A stretch of 57,493 nt of DNA from Mastigamoeba balamuthi (taxonomy: Eukaryota > Evosea > Mastigamoebida > Mastigamoebidae), in contig CACRSC010000037.1 in the NCBI GenBank assembly GCA_902651635.1, forward strand, positions 239,504 through 296,996. The letters run 5' to 3'. The translations under genes were made by a program, and so were the position numbers. The stretch's first letter is position 1, and every line of letters begins with the position of its first letter. The notes under the pieces are model-generated. The model did no database searches, was not told the origin of the DNA, and saw nothing but the letters and a program-made list of their open reading frames with translations. Below, piece after piece: positions 21,791 through 33,850 of the stretch.

Positions 21791-22441
21791 CGTGCGGGGG
21801 AATTTCAATCTTTCGTTCACTGGCTGTGATGGATTACAAAATGCAAACTCGTAGAGACAAGTGTTTGGAACAATTATTTTGAATTTCAACCACAGGAGAA
21901 TCAAGTACCACCGACCAGGATAACGGGTGTTTGGACCTGTCTTTCCAGAACCCGCACACACACACTCACACACAAACCCGCAGCACAGCGTGCTTTCAGC
22001 AAGCCAACTGGACCTTCCACCTGCAGGGGACCTGTCTTGCAGTTCTGCACGATTTCCTGAACTATTTATTCATGCGCAATCACGTGCATCAACACCCAGA
22101 AATCATGTATCGAAATTGGCTGAATGAAAACCAGACAGACCAGATACGAATACCTACAGCAGGCCTTTCTTCACGGTGCTCGCTGTGCGTGATCCATAAA
22201 AATTCACGGAGGGTCTTGTTTTGACCAAGCTAATACCGCAAATAAGGCCCCTCAAGCTCTAGGAGTCTTGACTCTGGCGAGCTTGATCGTCTCCACGTTC
22301 TCCCAGAACAAAAAAAGCCCTGAGCAGCTCTACACGAATTGTGCTGCATGACTAGAAGACGGACAGCTTATGAGCACTCCAATTTACTGAAAAGGTGCAC
22401 GTGTCATTGTTCTCCTTTTGTGCGGATGAGCTTCAAGATCG
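21791..22441. other. Intergenic spacer, AT-richer
   Basis: 650 nt between receptor-PDE copy 3 (+) and the 3' end of a receptor pseudogene (-), i.e. convergent ends. It includes a CA-rich stretch (21955-21975). No coding sequence is supported. Confidence 0.5.
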
Positions 22442-25400
22442 TCATGGATTGATGCCCAGATCAGATGAGCCTCGGGAAGCCACGTGCACCTCCCCTGCTT
22501 GCATCAGAGTGGGAGTGGCAGTCCCGAATCCGAGCTCTTGGGGCAGGACGGCAGCCATCAGATCGTCGTTCGCCACGTCCCTCATGTCCGATGTCAACGA
22601 AACCTCGGACAAGACGTTGCGCGTTGTCTGGGGCGAGCTGCTGATGCTCAGGTCCGACGGAAGCTCAAACGTGCCAACACCCTTTTGGAGTAGTTGAAAA
22701 ATGAGATTGAGAAAGAGCGAATCTGCAGTGATGTGCAGACGGAGTACGCACAGCGAAGGTCTGGGGCCAGTTTCGGAGTATCTGGAACACAGAGGGCCTC
22801 CTCGGGCTCCTTCTGCCAGCAGCGTGACAGCAGCATCGCCACTTCCTTGGGCGTCGATGGATGGACCTCTGGCTGTGCTCCCTGGCTCCTCGACGTCGGT
22901 GCTTGGGGCTCTGCCGGGCCCTTGGTCTGCGTGGAGGATGTGTGCGACACAGACGATGACTTGCTCGAGTCGGACATTGCGGCGTACAGGTCGGCAGGAA
23001 GGAACAGCTCCCACAGAACAATTCCGAATGCTGCAGGAATCATAAGTTAGTGTCACCGTCGAGAGCGAGCAGGACTCAAGGCTGAGGCGTGCCGAAAACG
23101 TCAGTTGCTGTGGTTGCTGGCTTTCCCTCAATGATCTCAGGAGCAAGCCAGCCAGAGTGCCTCCTGGCATTGCTCGAAGAGGTTTTGCCGTTGGAGCACC
23201 AGAAGTCGCAGATCTTGGTCACCACGCTCCCATCAATCTGTTGACATTTCTGTGATACAATTGTGAATCTGAGTCGTACCAGAGAGATTCACTCGAGAGG
23301 TTTCCGTGGACCACAGGTGGCTTGGCTGAATGCAGATATGCCAGCCCCTTGATTGTGTCCTGCACAAGAAACGGGTTGTCCTCCTGATGGTTGCTTGTGT
23401 TGGCATACGAAGGCAATGGCGACCTCGTTGTAGTAGTTCATGTTCTGCTTGTTCTTCTTCAGGTACTCGTGCAGTGATCCAGACGCCATGTACTCTACCA
23501 TTCCTTTGTGAGTTACGCTGTGTTGAGCCACGAGAAGAAGTGCACCGCTGACGATGAGGAGGTCAGTCTTGGACTCGCTATACACCAGGACCATCACCAG
23601 GTTTGGGTGGTGCAGGATGTGCATCAGCGCCATCTCCCCCTTGATGGCGTTGAGGTCATCATGCGTGATGGCTGTCTTGTCGATGACTTTGATGGCCACA
23701 GGTGTCCCGTGCCAGTCTGGCTCCTTCCCACATCTTCTCTCCTCTTGAATGGCGAAGTCGATCAGGTCAACTGCTTGACATCCCACTTTGTGACGTAGAC
23801 GGCGTCCATGCCCTGGTTGCAGAGCCTCTCGCCTCTATTCTGATCGAGGAAGGGCCCCACCGTGATCTTGTTGTCGATCTTGAAATACTGGATAGAGTAT
23901 ACAGCGTCCAGCAGCGTCCCGGCCGTGACCACGCCCGAAGACATGCCTTCCTCTTTCATGCTCTCGATCACTGTGGAGATAAACCTGCCGATGAGGAACC
24001 CCTCGAAGGGCTCCTGCTGCTGGTCTATGGACGAAACCCAGTTCTTGAAGTCCTGGCGGACCGCGTTGCTGGATGGCAGCGAGGCGATCTGCGGGGTTAC
24101 GGACGTGCGGTACACGTTCTCCCACTCTTGCACGTCCTTGCTGCTTTGGCACATCTTTATCCAGATGTGGGTCAGGCTGACAACTGAAGTTAACACAATT
24201 GGGCTCTTTTTCGACCACCCGCGGATGGCATCCATGAGCTGCCACGCATCGTCGGCACCCGCCACGATGATGAAAGAGAATCCCTCTTTCGCCTTGGCGA
24301 CAGCATAGCCGACTGCGTCCGTTTGGTTGCTGGAGAACGCCCGGTCCTCGATATGCATTGACCTCGCGACGCCAAACAGCTAGAAGGCGGTATGAGCCAA
24401 GCCGCCAGAGGCACAAGGGCAGTGGTGAGATCTCGCACATCTCTGTCTCGACAGATGGCCAGCCCTTTGCCGCAAAGTCCTTTCCAGCGTCGTGGTGCGT
24501 CTGCGAGCTCCACAGCACAGCGATTCTGTCGGCGTTGTGCTTCTGGGCGAGCAGCGAGCCAGCGGTCCTGGCCTCCTGGTAGTACGACGCGAACAGGTTG
24601 ACAACTCCTCTGCCGGGCAATCGCCACCGATGAGTGCTGATGACCGAAGTAGCGGACAAAGGGCGCGGCGGGTGCGTGTTCTGCGAACCGCGTGAAAGGG
24701 CTCCTGAGGCTGCGAAGGCCCGAGAGGGGAGCGATGAGTGGGATTCGCAGCTTCCCCTGGTTGATGAGGTCCAGCGACCTGTTGACACCGCTCCTCGGAA
24801 GCGCAGCGATCGTCACGGGATTGCGCCCGATGAGCGTGTCGAGCGCAGCGTCGATGCCGGTGCTCAGAGTCGCCATCAGAGCAATTGGCGTGCTGCGGCC
24901 GCTGTTATGAGCCCGAGTGGCAGCGGACAGCCCGCGCTGCACGTCCGCGGAGGTGTCTCTCTCGCTTCGAACGTAGCCGACGAGCGACTTGCGTGACGTG
25001 TCGTTCCATCTGGCCACACCGCAGCCACTGAACTTGAACGACCACGTGTCGACAGGCCACAGGGTTCCCCAGCCCAGATCAAACTCCGTCATGAAGATCT
25101 CGTGGGCGCCTTGGTTGCACCAGTCGTCGGTCGTCTGCGCCGCACCCGTGCGGCCCACGCCGTCGCCGTAGGGCCCCAGCGTGTAGCTGCCGTACAGCTG
25201 GAACGTGCGGATGTCGCGGAAGATGGCGTCGAGGAAGGTGGCGCGCGTCAGCGGCCACCCGTTGAGCTCGAGGGCCCTCGACGCTGCTGCCGTGTTGAGG
25301 CGCCCTGCGATGAATCCTTCGAGCGACTCGTGTGTCGTTCTCATGCCCGGCTGGTACTTGCGCATCGCCGTCTGGAACTCGCTGCGCCCCGGCCCCCCCA

Positions 25401-25740
25401 GACGTGAGGCGTGCACATAAGACCAAGTGCAGGAAAGGCGCACGTTATGATGCGGTACTTGGAGCCGAAGGCAGAAGGCGGCGGAACGACCTGCGTGAAG
25501 AAGAGAGTCGACTGTTGCGAGGAGACCATCTCCCATGCGGACGTGGGCGCTGCCTTGTAGAGCTCGTCGGACGAGACGAACGACATGGCGACGTAGAGCA
25601 GGCCCATCTTGTTCCTGCGCGCCATCTCCTGCATCACCGCTGCCGACATGCTCCCCAGCGCCAGCAGCACCACCGCCGCGGGGTCTCCGCGTGCGCACAG
25701 CGCGTCCGCGGCTTTGGCGGCCATCGAACTCCCGAATATG
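22442..25740 (-). pseudogene. Decayed flytrap-receptor/kinase-homology gene (paralogue of the 35.3-39.5 kb gene)
   Basis: Exon-by-exon similarity to the intact paralogue runs over its C-terminal two thirds: SLEGFIAGRL, LGPYGDGVG, CNQGAHEIFMT, then a second flytrap half (FEGFLIGRF, CNQGMDAVYVT), a kinase-homology domain (DWHGTPVAIKVIDK, VHGNLSSES, ICDFWCSN) and the same C-tail. Lesions are as follows. A frameshift and TGA lie near 23762-23790. A deletion near 23715 removes the TM segment and glycine-rich loop, fusing RRCGKEPD directly to WHGTP. One nucleotide is lost near 23281 and two near 22800. The first 200 or so residues of flytrap 1 are missing upstream of 25740. One intron starts gcacgc. 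Assembly error could explain single lesions but hardly all of them. Confidence 0.75.
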
Positions 25741-25934
25741 TGAGGGCCTCTAATCGCAAAGCGAGACAAACGAGTGTGAATGGAGTGTATTTTGGTGAAG
25801 AAAACGGCATCAGGTCACGCTGGGCACCGCACAGCGAATGGGACGCTGCCGACACAAGGAGATGCCAGCGCGGCTCACGCGCTGGCCGCACCCGTAACGT
25901 GGCCCTTGTTGGGGATACCCTGGCTGAGGCCCAG

Positions 25935-26261
25935 TCAGAAAGCGCCCAACAAGCAGTCATCATCTCCTTCATGGAAACCAGTGGGTGCACTAGTCGTGGG
26001 CTTCAGCCCCCGCTGGTGGCCACGTGGAGCTAATGGGCAGTACATCGCTATTGCGGACGTTTCAGACGGGCTATTGATGCTGCAGTCCTCGGCACAGCAT
26101 TTCGAAGACAGAGTGCAGTTCGCGTACAGGCTGAGCGGCTCGTCGTCAGAGTTCTGCCCAGCATTCTTGATCCAAGACATCACCTTCAGGCAATTCTCGA
26201 GGGCCCTCGCCTGTCCAACAAACACGGGCAATGGAGCCATAAAGATGGCCCAGAAGGTCAT
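25935..26261 (-). CDS. Hypothetical secreted Cys-rich ORF, or detached N-terminus of the receptor pseudogene
   Basis: From the ATG at 26261 the frame encodes MTFWAIFMAPLPVFVGQARA, a plausible signal peptide. A Cys-rich stretch follows (NCTLSSKCCAEDC), and the frame stops at 25935. It lies directly upstream of the pseudogene in the same orientation, where a signal peptide would be expected. No similarity to the intact paralogue's N-terminus is visible. Splicing out of the later part is possible. Confidence 0.3.
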   Translation of the reverse strand: MTFWAIFMAPLPVFVGQARALENCLKVMSWIKNAGQNSDDEPLSLYANCTLSSKCCAEDCSINSPSETSAIAMYCPLAPRGHQRGLKPTTSAPTGFHEGDDDCLLGAF

Positions 26262-26414
26262 CTCTGCTGCCTTGTTTGTGTGGGCAGCCACGGGCTCAAG
26301 CGGCGCAGCCGTGGATCGGGGAACCCATTGAGGGGCAGGACTGCCCTGCCACACGCCTCCGAGGCCTCTGGGCTACCTGTGCCTGCATAGATCTCCAGCT
26401 GGCTGAACGATGAC

Positions 26415-26873
26415 GTGCTCGATGTGGAGGACCAGCCTAGCCTGTATCAGAGCTCCCGGCTGGTCAGGCCCTCAACTGTCTGTACTCTCTGCCGAACGCC
26501 GAGGTGGAATGGCCGTGGCTCGGGACGAGCAATCTCAATTCCGCACGAGGTCATCGCCCTCTACTTTGGTGTCAGGGTGCGGTTTAGGGGACTCGTGGTT
26601 CACAACGGCAACCTGCTCTCGATGATCGATGGCGAGAAGATACAGCGCTCGAAGGCGTCGGGGAGCTTTCGGTATGCGCCCTGCAGGTCCTCATCGATAT
26701 GTATGGATTCCCAGAAGACAGCACGAGCAGCTCATTCAGAAGAAGAGCACCTGGCAGTCGTGATTGACCGCAGGAACATCGAGCTGCAGCTTCCCGACGT
26801 CCTGGTCCCAGGCCTCGACATGCTGCGTCTGCGCGGGCTGCTTGAGTGGCTCAGCAGCTGGTTGATCGACTAG
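26415..26873 (+). CDS. Unidentified ORF
   Basis: An open frame of about 150 codons with ordinary protein composition (VIALYFGVRVRFRGLVVHNG; LAVVIDRRNIELQLPDVLVPG) ends at a TAG near 26871. There is no ATG at its beginning: the frame opens with GTG just inside an ATG of another frame at 26410. If real it probably begins in an upstream exon. I do not recognise the family. Confidence 0.3.
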   Translation: MLDVEDQPSLYQSSRLVRPSTVCTLCRTPRWNGRGSGRAISIPHEVIALYFGVRVRFRGLVVHNGNLLSMIDGEKIQRSKASGSFRYAPCRSSSICMDSQKTARAAHSEEEHLAVVIDRRNIELQLPDVLVPGLDMLRLRGLLEWLSSWLID

Positions 26874-27014
26874 CAATTGCCCGTCGTTCCTCCGTATCAG
26901 TGGCCGTGACCAGTTTGCGAGTCAATCAATCGCAAACGCTGTTAGCAACTGAGCAGCTCACCTGGCACAGCCAACTCGCCCATGCGCGCCTTTCACGCCG
27001 GCCCATAAACACCC

Positions 27015-28092
27015 ATGCAAGACATGCACAAGCCGTCACCCGCTGACAACCAAGCGCATTGGGGGAAACAGAACCCCGACATGCCGACAGAGGCCCAGAC
27101 GCCAGACGACAGCACCGCAGTGATGTCGGAGCCCCGCAGCCCAGATATCCCTGAGGCCTCGAGCCCAGAGAGGCCCAACGTCAGCCCATCACACCCGACG
27201 ACGAGGACGAGCACCAGAGCCCCGGTGAGGACGACGTGCCGGCCAACGCCGAGCAGCAGGAGCAGGACACCGAGTCCCTGTGCCTGCGGCTCAAGAGGCC
27301 GAGGCAGAGGCGGTGCAGGGCCAGCGCACAGACGCCAGCGAGCCAGCAGCCAAGCGCCTGGCAACGCTCCGGTCGTCGCGCTCGTCGTCGGGCGACATCT
27401 CGTCGCTCCAGAGGAGCAGCGCAGGAGGACCGCTGCCGCGCGTTACTGTCGCGCAGAGGAAGCAGATGGACGAGGTGGCCCGAAGAACTGCGGGAGATGG
27501 AAGCGTACGAGGGCGAGCGCCTCTTCGTTTGCCTCCAACGCCAGCAGGCGCGGGCACATCGACCATCTGCACCCTGCGAGACAGTAACGTGGGGCTGCGG
27601 TCCTCTGCATCCATGCCCAGGAGCAGCTCGGGTGAGCCCGGCGCCGTTGCCGTGGCCTCCCGCTCGCACACGCTGCTCGCCAACCAGAAGACGGCATCTC
27701 CTGGTCGGCGAGTGAGGACGACGACAAGCGTGAGGACTCGGCGGTGCACTGGAGCTTGACTGCAGGCTCAGAGGCTTGCTGGCGCGGGGCCTGCCCCGCC
27801 TCCTCCTCTGCCAGCGACCTCTTGGGCCGCCTGGACGTGTTCTGGTTCTCCTCCGCCTGCTCTGCGAACCATCCTTGGGGCTCTGCTTGGTCTCTCCCTG
27901 AGTCTGCGGGCGGTGCTCGGCTCTGTGGTGGGCCTCTTGGTGGTAGAGAGCTCGGCGCTCGTGTTGTGCACCTCGGGGCTACGACACTGTGGCGCTGCCC
28001 GGCGTTTGGGCCTCTTTCGGCACGTCGGGCTCTGAAGCTCCAACACGCTTGCGCATCGGCAGGCGAGGGCTGGTGCATGCCCTGCATGAGGA
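27015..28092. repeat. Inverted duplication of an unidentified Pro/Ser-rich coding-like sequence
   Basis: Plus strand from 27015 begins ATGCA(A)GACATGCACAAGCC. Minus strand from 28092 begins ATGCAGGGCATGCACCAGCC, and similarity continues inward (MQDMHKPSPAD versus MQGMHQPSPAD; later DASEPAAKR versus QASEPAVKL). The two copies face each other and meet around 27.6-27.75 kb. Frames drift in both, so neither copy gives a clean long ORF. Function unknown. Confidence 0.5.
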
Positions 28093-29071
28093 GTGGCTCC
28101 GGAGCGTGGGCATCACGATGGCGTTGAGGGGCCTGTGAGCTCCGGCCGCACCCAAGGAATGCGCTGCTCCCAGCACGCCTGCTCGTACACGGGGGGGCGG
28201 GGAAGTGTTGGACGAGCGCCAAGGAGAGAGCAGCCGCCGCGGGCTTATGCCCGTGGAGGCAGTGCTGGAACTGGCCGTGGGCAGTGACGAAGAGCTTTCA
28301 CACGGGGCCGGTATCTCGTTCACCGAAGTGCTGCGGAGACAAAACCCAAGACCGGGTGCACGATGGGGAGGAGACAGTAGCAGGCCATCAAACTGTACTC
28401 AGTGCTGTGCTGCTGTGCTGTTGGATTGAGCTCACAGCGTTGTACCAGATGAGGTCTGTCTCCCCACGCAGCACCAGATCCAGAGGCGGCGAGGGGGCTT
28501 GGGCTGAGCCCTGGGGCAGGGCTTGCGGGCAGTGAGGAGGAGCATCATCCTGGTCGTCTCGCGTAGCACCACTGCGAGGCCCAGCTCACCCGCTGCGTCC
28601 AGCCCCGCGCCGTCCGCTCGTGCAGGATGTCGTACACCACGTCGGGGAGATACCCCAGAAAGCACGTAAGAAACAGGTCACGACACGCCATCAGATCCAT
28701 CAGAATCTTGTGCGATGATCTGAACCCATCCACTGCTGGATGGGGTGCCGCTGCTGGCCACCTGCAGGAACCTCTGCAAGCCCTGCAGCTCGTGCTCAGG
28801 CCCCGCTCCGTCGCTGCGAAAAAGAGCGTATCAGGGGAGAATTCCCTACCCGAGGACTCGGAGGGCAACGCAAAGGTAGACGGCAAGTTTTGATCACAAT
28901 AGCGGGCACTTCTGACGAGCCCGACCGTTGGCGGCCCGGGCCTTGTGGCGTCGCAAGAAAATCTCCAGCAGCAGCGTGTTGCTGTGTTGCTGTGTTGCTG
29001 TGTTGCTGGGCGCGCCATAGAGGGAGAGAGGGCCAAGCGCGGCGCTGCTCTGTGGGCCGCGCGAGGGCGGG
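28093..29071. other. Unresolved region downstream of the WDR13 gene
   Basis: No complete gene is supported. On the minus strand, 28545-28760 encodes a protein-like stretch (ILMDLMACRDLFLTCFLGYL; DVVYDILHER) that may be an exon of an unidentified gene. A run of TGTTGC repeats lies at 28975-29005. Confidence 0.35.
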
Positions 29072-31791
29072 CTAGGCGTTGGCGGGGTTGAGGACTCTCT
29101 TCCAGACGTAGACCTGGCCGTCCGCGTCGCACGAGGCGAAGAGCGTCTCGTCGTAGGACCAGGCCACGTCAAACACCGTCGACGAGTGCCCCTGCAGCCT
29201 GTTGATGGGCTTCACGTCCTGCCTGCTCGCCCAAACGCACACGGACACACACCCCGCCCGTGTTAGCGGTGCCTCCCGTTGCTGGAGGCCGCGGCGGCTG
29301 TGGAGAGTGGCGCACTTGGAGGCGTCGTAGAAGTTGATGACTGTGTCCTCGCCGCCCGCCACGACGCAGACGCCCTGCGACGACACCAGCGGGCAAAAGT
29401 GGCACCGCACGCGGTTCTTCTTGCAGCTCAGCGGGAACGTCTTGCGCAGCGACAGCGCCCCCGGGGGGTTCTGCACCACCCTGCGCACCGCACCGCACCG
29501 CACCCACCCGCCCTGTCAGAGCTCTGTCCCAGCAGCCCCGTGTGCCGTCTGCTTGCACACGATGCAAGCGGTGTCGCAGCCCAGGGGGTGTGTGTGTGTG
29601 GGGTGTCCTCTGTGCGCTATGCGACGCGGGGCAGAGTGGCGTGGGCCAGAAGCAGTGCGGCCCCAACCGCATGCAGCAGCTCAGACCGCAGGGCAGCTGC
29701 CTATTGGCGCCAAGCGGCTCCGAGCACCAACCCACGCAAGAGGGCCCCTCCAGCACGTGCGCGGGCGAGGAGCTGCACAAAGGGTGGCAGTGGGGCGCAC
29801 GAGTAGAGGCGCGCAGAGCTGTCGCGGCAGCCCGCGAGGATGACGGGGTCGTACTTGCCCCTGAGGTACAGCCCCTTGAACTCGAGCGACAGCACGGCCC
29901 CCGAGCTCCTCGTCCGCGACAGCACCTGCAGCTGCCCATCCGCGTAGAGCTTCATGCATGTGATGATGCCCTGCACAGAAGATTCCGGGGGGAGGTCAGC
30001 TACTTTCCTGGAATCGCGCGAATCTTCCGTGTCAGTTGATTACCTTCTCGTCGCCGCAGAAGAGGAAGTTGCCGGCGTTGTCAAAGGCCAGCGAGCGCAC
30101 CATGGCGGCGGTCTTCTGAGACGAGATGCACCTGCCTGTGCTCACGTTGAGCACCTTGACGAGCCCCTTGTCGTTGTTGGTCATCTTGGTCCCCAGCTGA
30201 GGCCGCAGAAGATACGCGAATCAGAAATAAAATCAGACGGAGGGAAGAGATCAATTGACACGGGCCCGCGCACCACCACAAAGTTGTTGTTGAGCGGGTG
30301 GAACAGGCAGGCCATGACCGGCTCCTGCTCCTGGAAGTGCCGCGTGTGCAGCCCGCTGCCGCGCACCCACGCAGAGATATTTCAGAGATTCAGGAATCGG
30401 CCAGCGCGGGCGGAGATATCGGAATCTAATCGCGCACGATCGGGCCTGCCATATCTTGGCGGATTTGTCGACAGAGGCTGTGACGATGAGCTCGTTGGTG
30501 ACGCCCCAGTCGATGTCGGTGACGGGCCCGTAGTGCCCGCGGAGGCACGTGATGCGGTAGGGGTGGCTGACGACCGTGCACACGCTCACCGAGCCGTCCT
30601 CCGAGGCGAACGCCAGCAGGTCCTTGTTGTCGTTGGCAAACTTGACCGTCGTCACTGCCCACGTTTCGTGCCAGCCACGTCAGCAGCTGATTGGACTTTT
30701 CTGTTTCCCCCGCATGCCTCCCGGATTCCGGAAACAGCAGATACACAATAATCCAGATTTCGCGGAGATACGCGCATCTTCTGGAATCTATCCCCGCTGC
30801 TGCGTACCGGCCTGCTTGTGCTCGGCGAAGATGTGGTGCATCCCAGCAAAGGCGTAGATCTCTCCCAGCGTCCTGCAGCCCGCCCGGGGCGACGTGGGCG
30901 ACATGGGCGCGGCGACGGCCGACCCCGCGGGCGAGCCGCAGGCCTGTGCGGCCGAGACGACGAGCGCCGCCGACGAGGGCCTGCGGGGCACCAGCGGCGA
31001 CTGCGCCCGCGCGACGCCCGCCACCCCGCGCGCGGACCCCGTCTCGAGGCTCGACACCGACCGCGTGTCGCTGCCGCCCGCGCGGCGCGGGGCGATGGCG
31101 ATGGGCTGCTGCCCCGCGTGGACGCTGCGCCTGCGGCCGAGGATGGGCGCGCGCTGCTGCGACGCAAAGGCCGACGCCGGCGAGGGCGCGTGCGACGAGG
31201 ACGAGGCCAGCGACTGCCCGTCGCAGCGCGCAGAGTCCAGCGACGAGCGGCGCGAGCCCGTGCCCGAGGCCGCGGGGCACTCGGAGCCGTCGTAGGCGAA
31301 GCGCCGGCGCAGGACAGCCTCGCGGATTTTGATGTACTCGCCGCGCCGGTCGGCCGCGCCCTGCAAAGAAGATCCGCGTATCCCCCCCGCCAATTCATGA
31401 ATTCGGATTCGCCAGCTGACGTGTCGGCGCGGATACCCGCGGCGATAACCGAAGAAATATCGCAACCGCCACGTGTCCCCCTTGGCACTGGCGGCGCTCT
31501 GTGGGGGGAGGGTGTGCGCTCGAGATAGAGAGCAGTTTCCAGTTCCCTGAGCACGGCCACCAGGCGCGGCTCGAATGGAGGGAGGATGTGACGTGGGGTG
31601 GGGGGTAAAAAAAAGATGCGGGCGGGGGGAATCGAACCGACCTCGGGGAGGAGTTTGCCCGAGCGGGCGCGGATCGAGAGGAAAATGCGGCGCATGGACG
31701 TGTAGGAGGTCCCGTCCGCGCGGCCGTCCTCCGCGTCCATGTCGGCGCGGAGGACGGTCTTCATGATGTCCGTCATCACAGCGACGTCCAT
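29072..31791 (-). CDS. WDR13-like WD40-repeat protein
   Basis: Eight exons (31791-31642, 31360-30808, 30654-30438, 30355-30274, 30196-30044, 29970-29801, 29480-29316, 29222-29072) join in phase to 546 aa. Signature matches to WDR13 are GEIYAFAGMHHIFAEHK before the propeller, FANDNKDLLAFASEDGSVSV, TNELIVTASVDKSAKIWQ, CLFHPLNNNFVVV, VRCHFCPLVSSQGVCVVAGG and LQGHSSTVFDVAWSYDETLF. The N-terminal region is Ser/Arg/Ala-rich and low-complexity. WDR13 is a scaffold WD40 protein reported in the nucleus of animals; a role here is not inferable. Introns are 73-320 nt; the first starts with a tRNA T-arm-like sequence and several carry GATTC/GAATC and ATATCTC patches. Confidence 0.88.
31610..31641 (-). 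other. B-box/T-arm-like sequence followed by T8, at the 5' end of WDR13 intron 1
   Basis: The minus strand reads GTCGGTTCGATTCCCCCC, containing a perfect GGTTCGATTCC B-box match, and continues to CGCATC and eight Ts (31614-31607). That resembles a tRNA 3' end with a Pol III terminator. No matching 5' acceptor strand or other arms were found upstream, which is coding exon. Confidence 0.4.
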
Positions 31792-33058
31792 CTTCGCCCC
31801 AAAGGTCGCGGCGCTCGGCCCGAATTAGATATTATGCCCCGATATTTGTGATCTGTCCTGGAAAATATCCTGACTCGGACACTGGGCGTGACCACACCTA
31901 TCAATGCACTTGCCAATGAAGGTGTGCTCATCCTTAGATGCTGTGATCTGATCACAGATAGCAGATCTGAACTGTGTGATCAAAGGCTTATTTTCTCTGT
32001 ATTGATGCATAAGAAATCCACTTGAGCAATACTAATATTCAGAGTTTATAAGTTGTAATCAGTATTTGCTTCAACAAGAGCAGAAGCACAATCTGCTTTG
32101 TGTGTAAGTTCCTGTTCAATACAATCGAGTTCATGTTTGACATTATGTCAACTGTATACTTCATTAGAACAGTAAATAACTGAATTATTTATCCAGAAGA
32201 AATGACTTGGGTAACTTAACAGTGACTTACCATGAATAGAGACAGAGTTGCACTGCAAGGTCTTGTATTTCTGCTAGGTGTTGATATCGTTAAAAGCAAG
32301 TAGTTATACTGTTCCTTCACTATGCATAGCTGGAAGTAATTATCTCAGATCTGCTATCTCTTCCCCCTTACACACTTGCTCTTACTCCACAAGAGAGCTC
32401 TCTCTACTGGGAGCAGAAGGATAAGTAATTCTTTTCCTCAGATCTGCTGTCTGATTTCATGATTAGTATTACTGAAATCATCACTGAGTATCTCTTGATC
32501 CTGAAAAAGAAGATAATGACTTTTTTAAATAGTTACTGCTTCTGATACTAACTACAGGGAATGAGTCTGATGCAGAACAAGCTTTTACAAGAAAAGAAGT
32601 ATCACAGAAGCCTGATAATACCGTGATGCAGAGTCATGATGTCTGATTAATAATTATGATAGTACTTCCACTTGTATCACACTAACAGCAGAGTCTGCAG
32701 ATATGAGAAAAGAGAAGTAAGAAAGGAACCTGGAATGGTAACATTCCTGCCCACTAAGTCATAGTCATTGTTTATATTCTAATGTATCACTACTAAAGAG
32801 AGATAGGTCTCTTGAACACACGTTTGAGCATCATCATCAAAAACACCAATAAACATTTGATCATTGCTGTGTTTTATACACTGAAGTGCTAAAATTGCTA
32901 AAATCGTTTTTAGCAATTTATTTTTCGATTAAAATGATTAAAACAATAGAAATGCTGGAAACGATGTGCTTGATTCAATTTAAAGATTGTTCTTTATTTG
33001 TTCTGTATACAGGAGTGATATGGGGTTAGGAGGATGTGTTCTCAAGCTCAGTCTCCAT

Positions 33059-33085
33059 CAGAGCCAGGCGTGGTGCCAGGCTCTG
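33059..33085. repeat. Near-perfect hairpin palindrome
   Basis: CAGAGCC-a-GGC, loop GTGGT, GCC-a-GGCTCTG: ten base pairs with one internal A:A mismatch. It sits inside the AT-rich island, where its GC content is conspicuous. Confidence 0.65.
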
Positions 33086-33479
33086 CTCATCTCATCCTCT
33101 GCTTCTGTAAAAATGGAAGCTGTGATTATTCTAACAGTTTAGCATTAATTGCCAATCTGTTAAACAGATAAAAATGAAGAGAAATGTAGGAAAAGAAGAG
33201 TGCGAATACATACCTCAGGTGTGTGCCCGGGCTGATCCTGCTACTTATCATGACCTGCAGTAGCTATAGTGCTAGTCACAGTGATGCACTTTTCAGGGGA
33301 AAAGGGGAGAAATAGAGAAATGAAGCAGAAAATGGGGAGGAAAAAGAGGGACAGTGTACCTGTGTAATGCTGCCTGAAAGTCACACTGCTCCCTCCCCTC
33401 TCCTCTGTGGTCTGCAGGAGACAGAGCACAGACTGCACTCTGCTTCACACGTTCTTCATGACTCCTGGACATACAGTAT

Positions 33480-33850
33480 GCTATGTATACTGAACAGGTA
33501 TCAAAAGGGAGGAAAGGAAGAAGTCAAGGGACACATCTGAAAGACCTTCTGTGAAAGAAGAAAACTGCGTGTTAGGGGAAAGGAGGCAGCACATCTTCAT
33601 TCTTAACCTGATATGGAATGAAAAGGTGAAGGGAGGGAAGGGAAGGAAATGGAAGGGGGAAGGGAGGGGGCAGGGGCAGGGGAAGTGAAGGGACAGATTG
33701 AAGTGCAGGAAGGGAAGAGGAAGGGTAACATATGTGTTGTTATGCAGAAAGGGCATAAGGAACATATGTGAGAACTGTAAGGGGAAGGGAGAGAGGAAAG
33801 AAGAAAGGGAAGAAGGGGTACAGAAACAGGGCAAGAACAAGGGGAAGAAG
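33480..33850. repeat. Polypurine (G/A) tract
   Basis: About 370 nt of strongly strand-biased GGGAAGG/GGAAGAAG-type sequence on the plus strand, densest at 33625-33725. The open frames on the opposite strand here are low-complexity artefacts. Confidence 0.7.
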
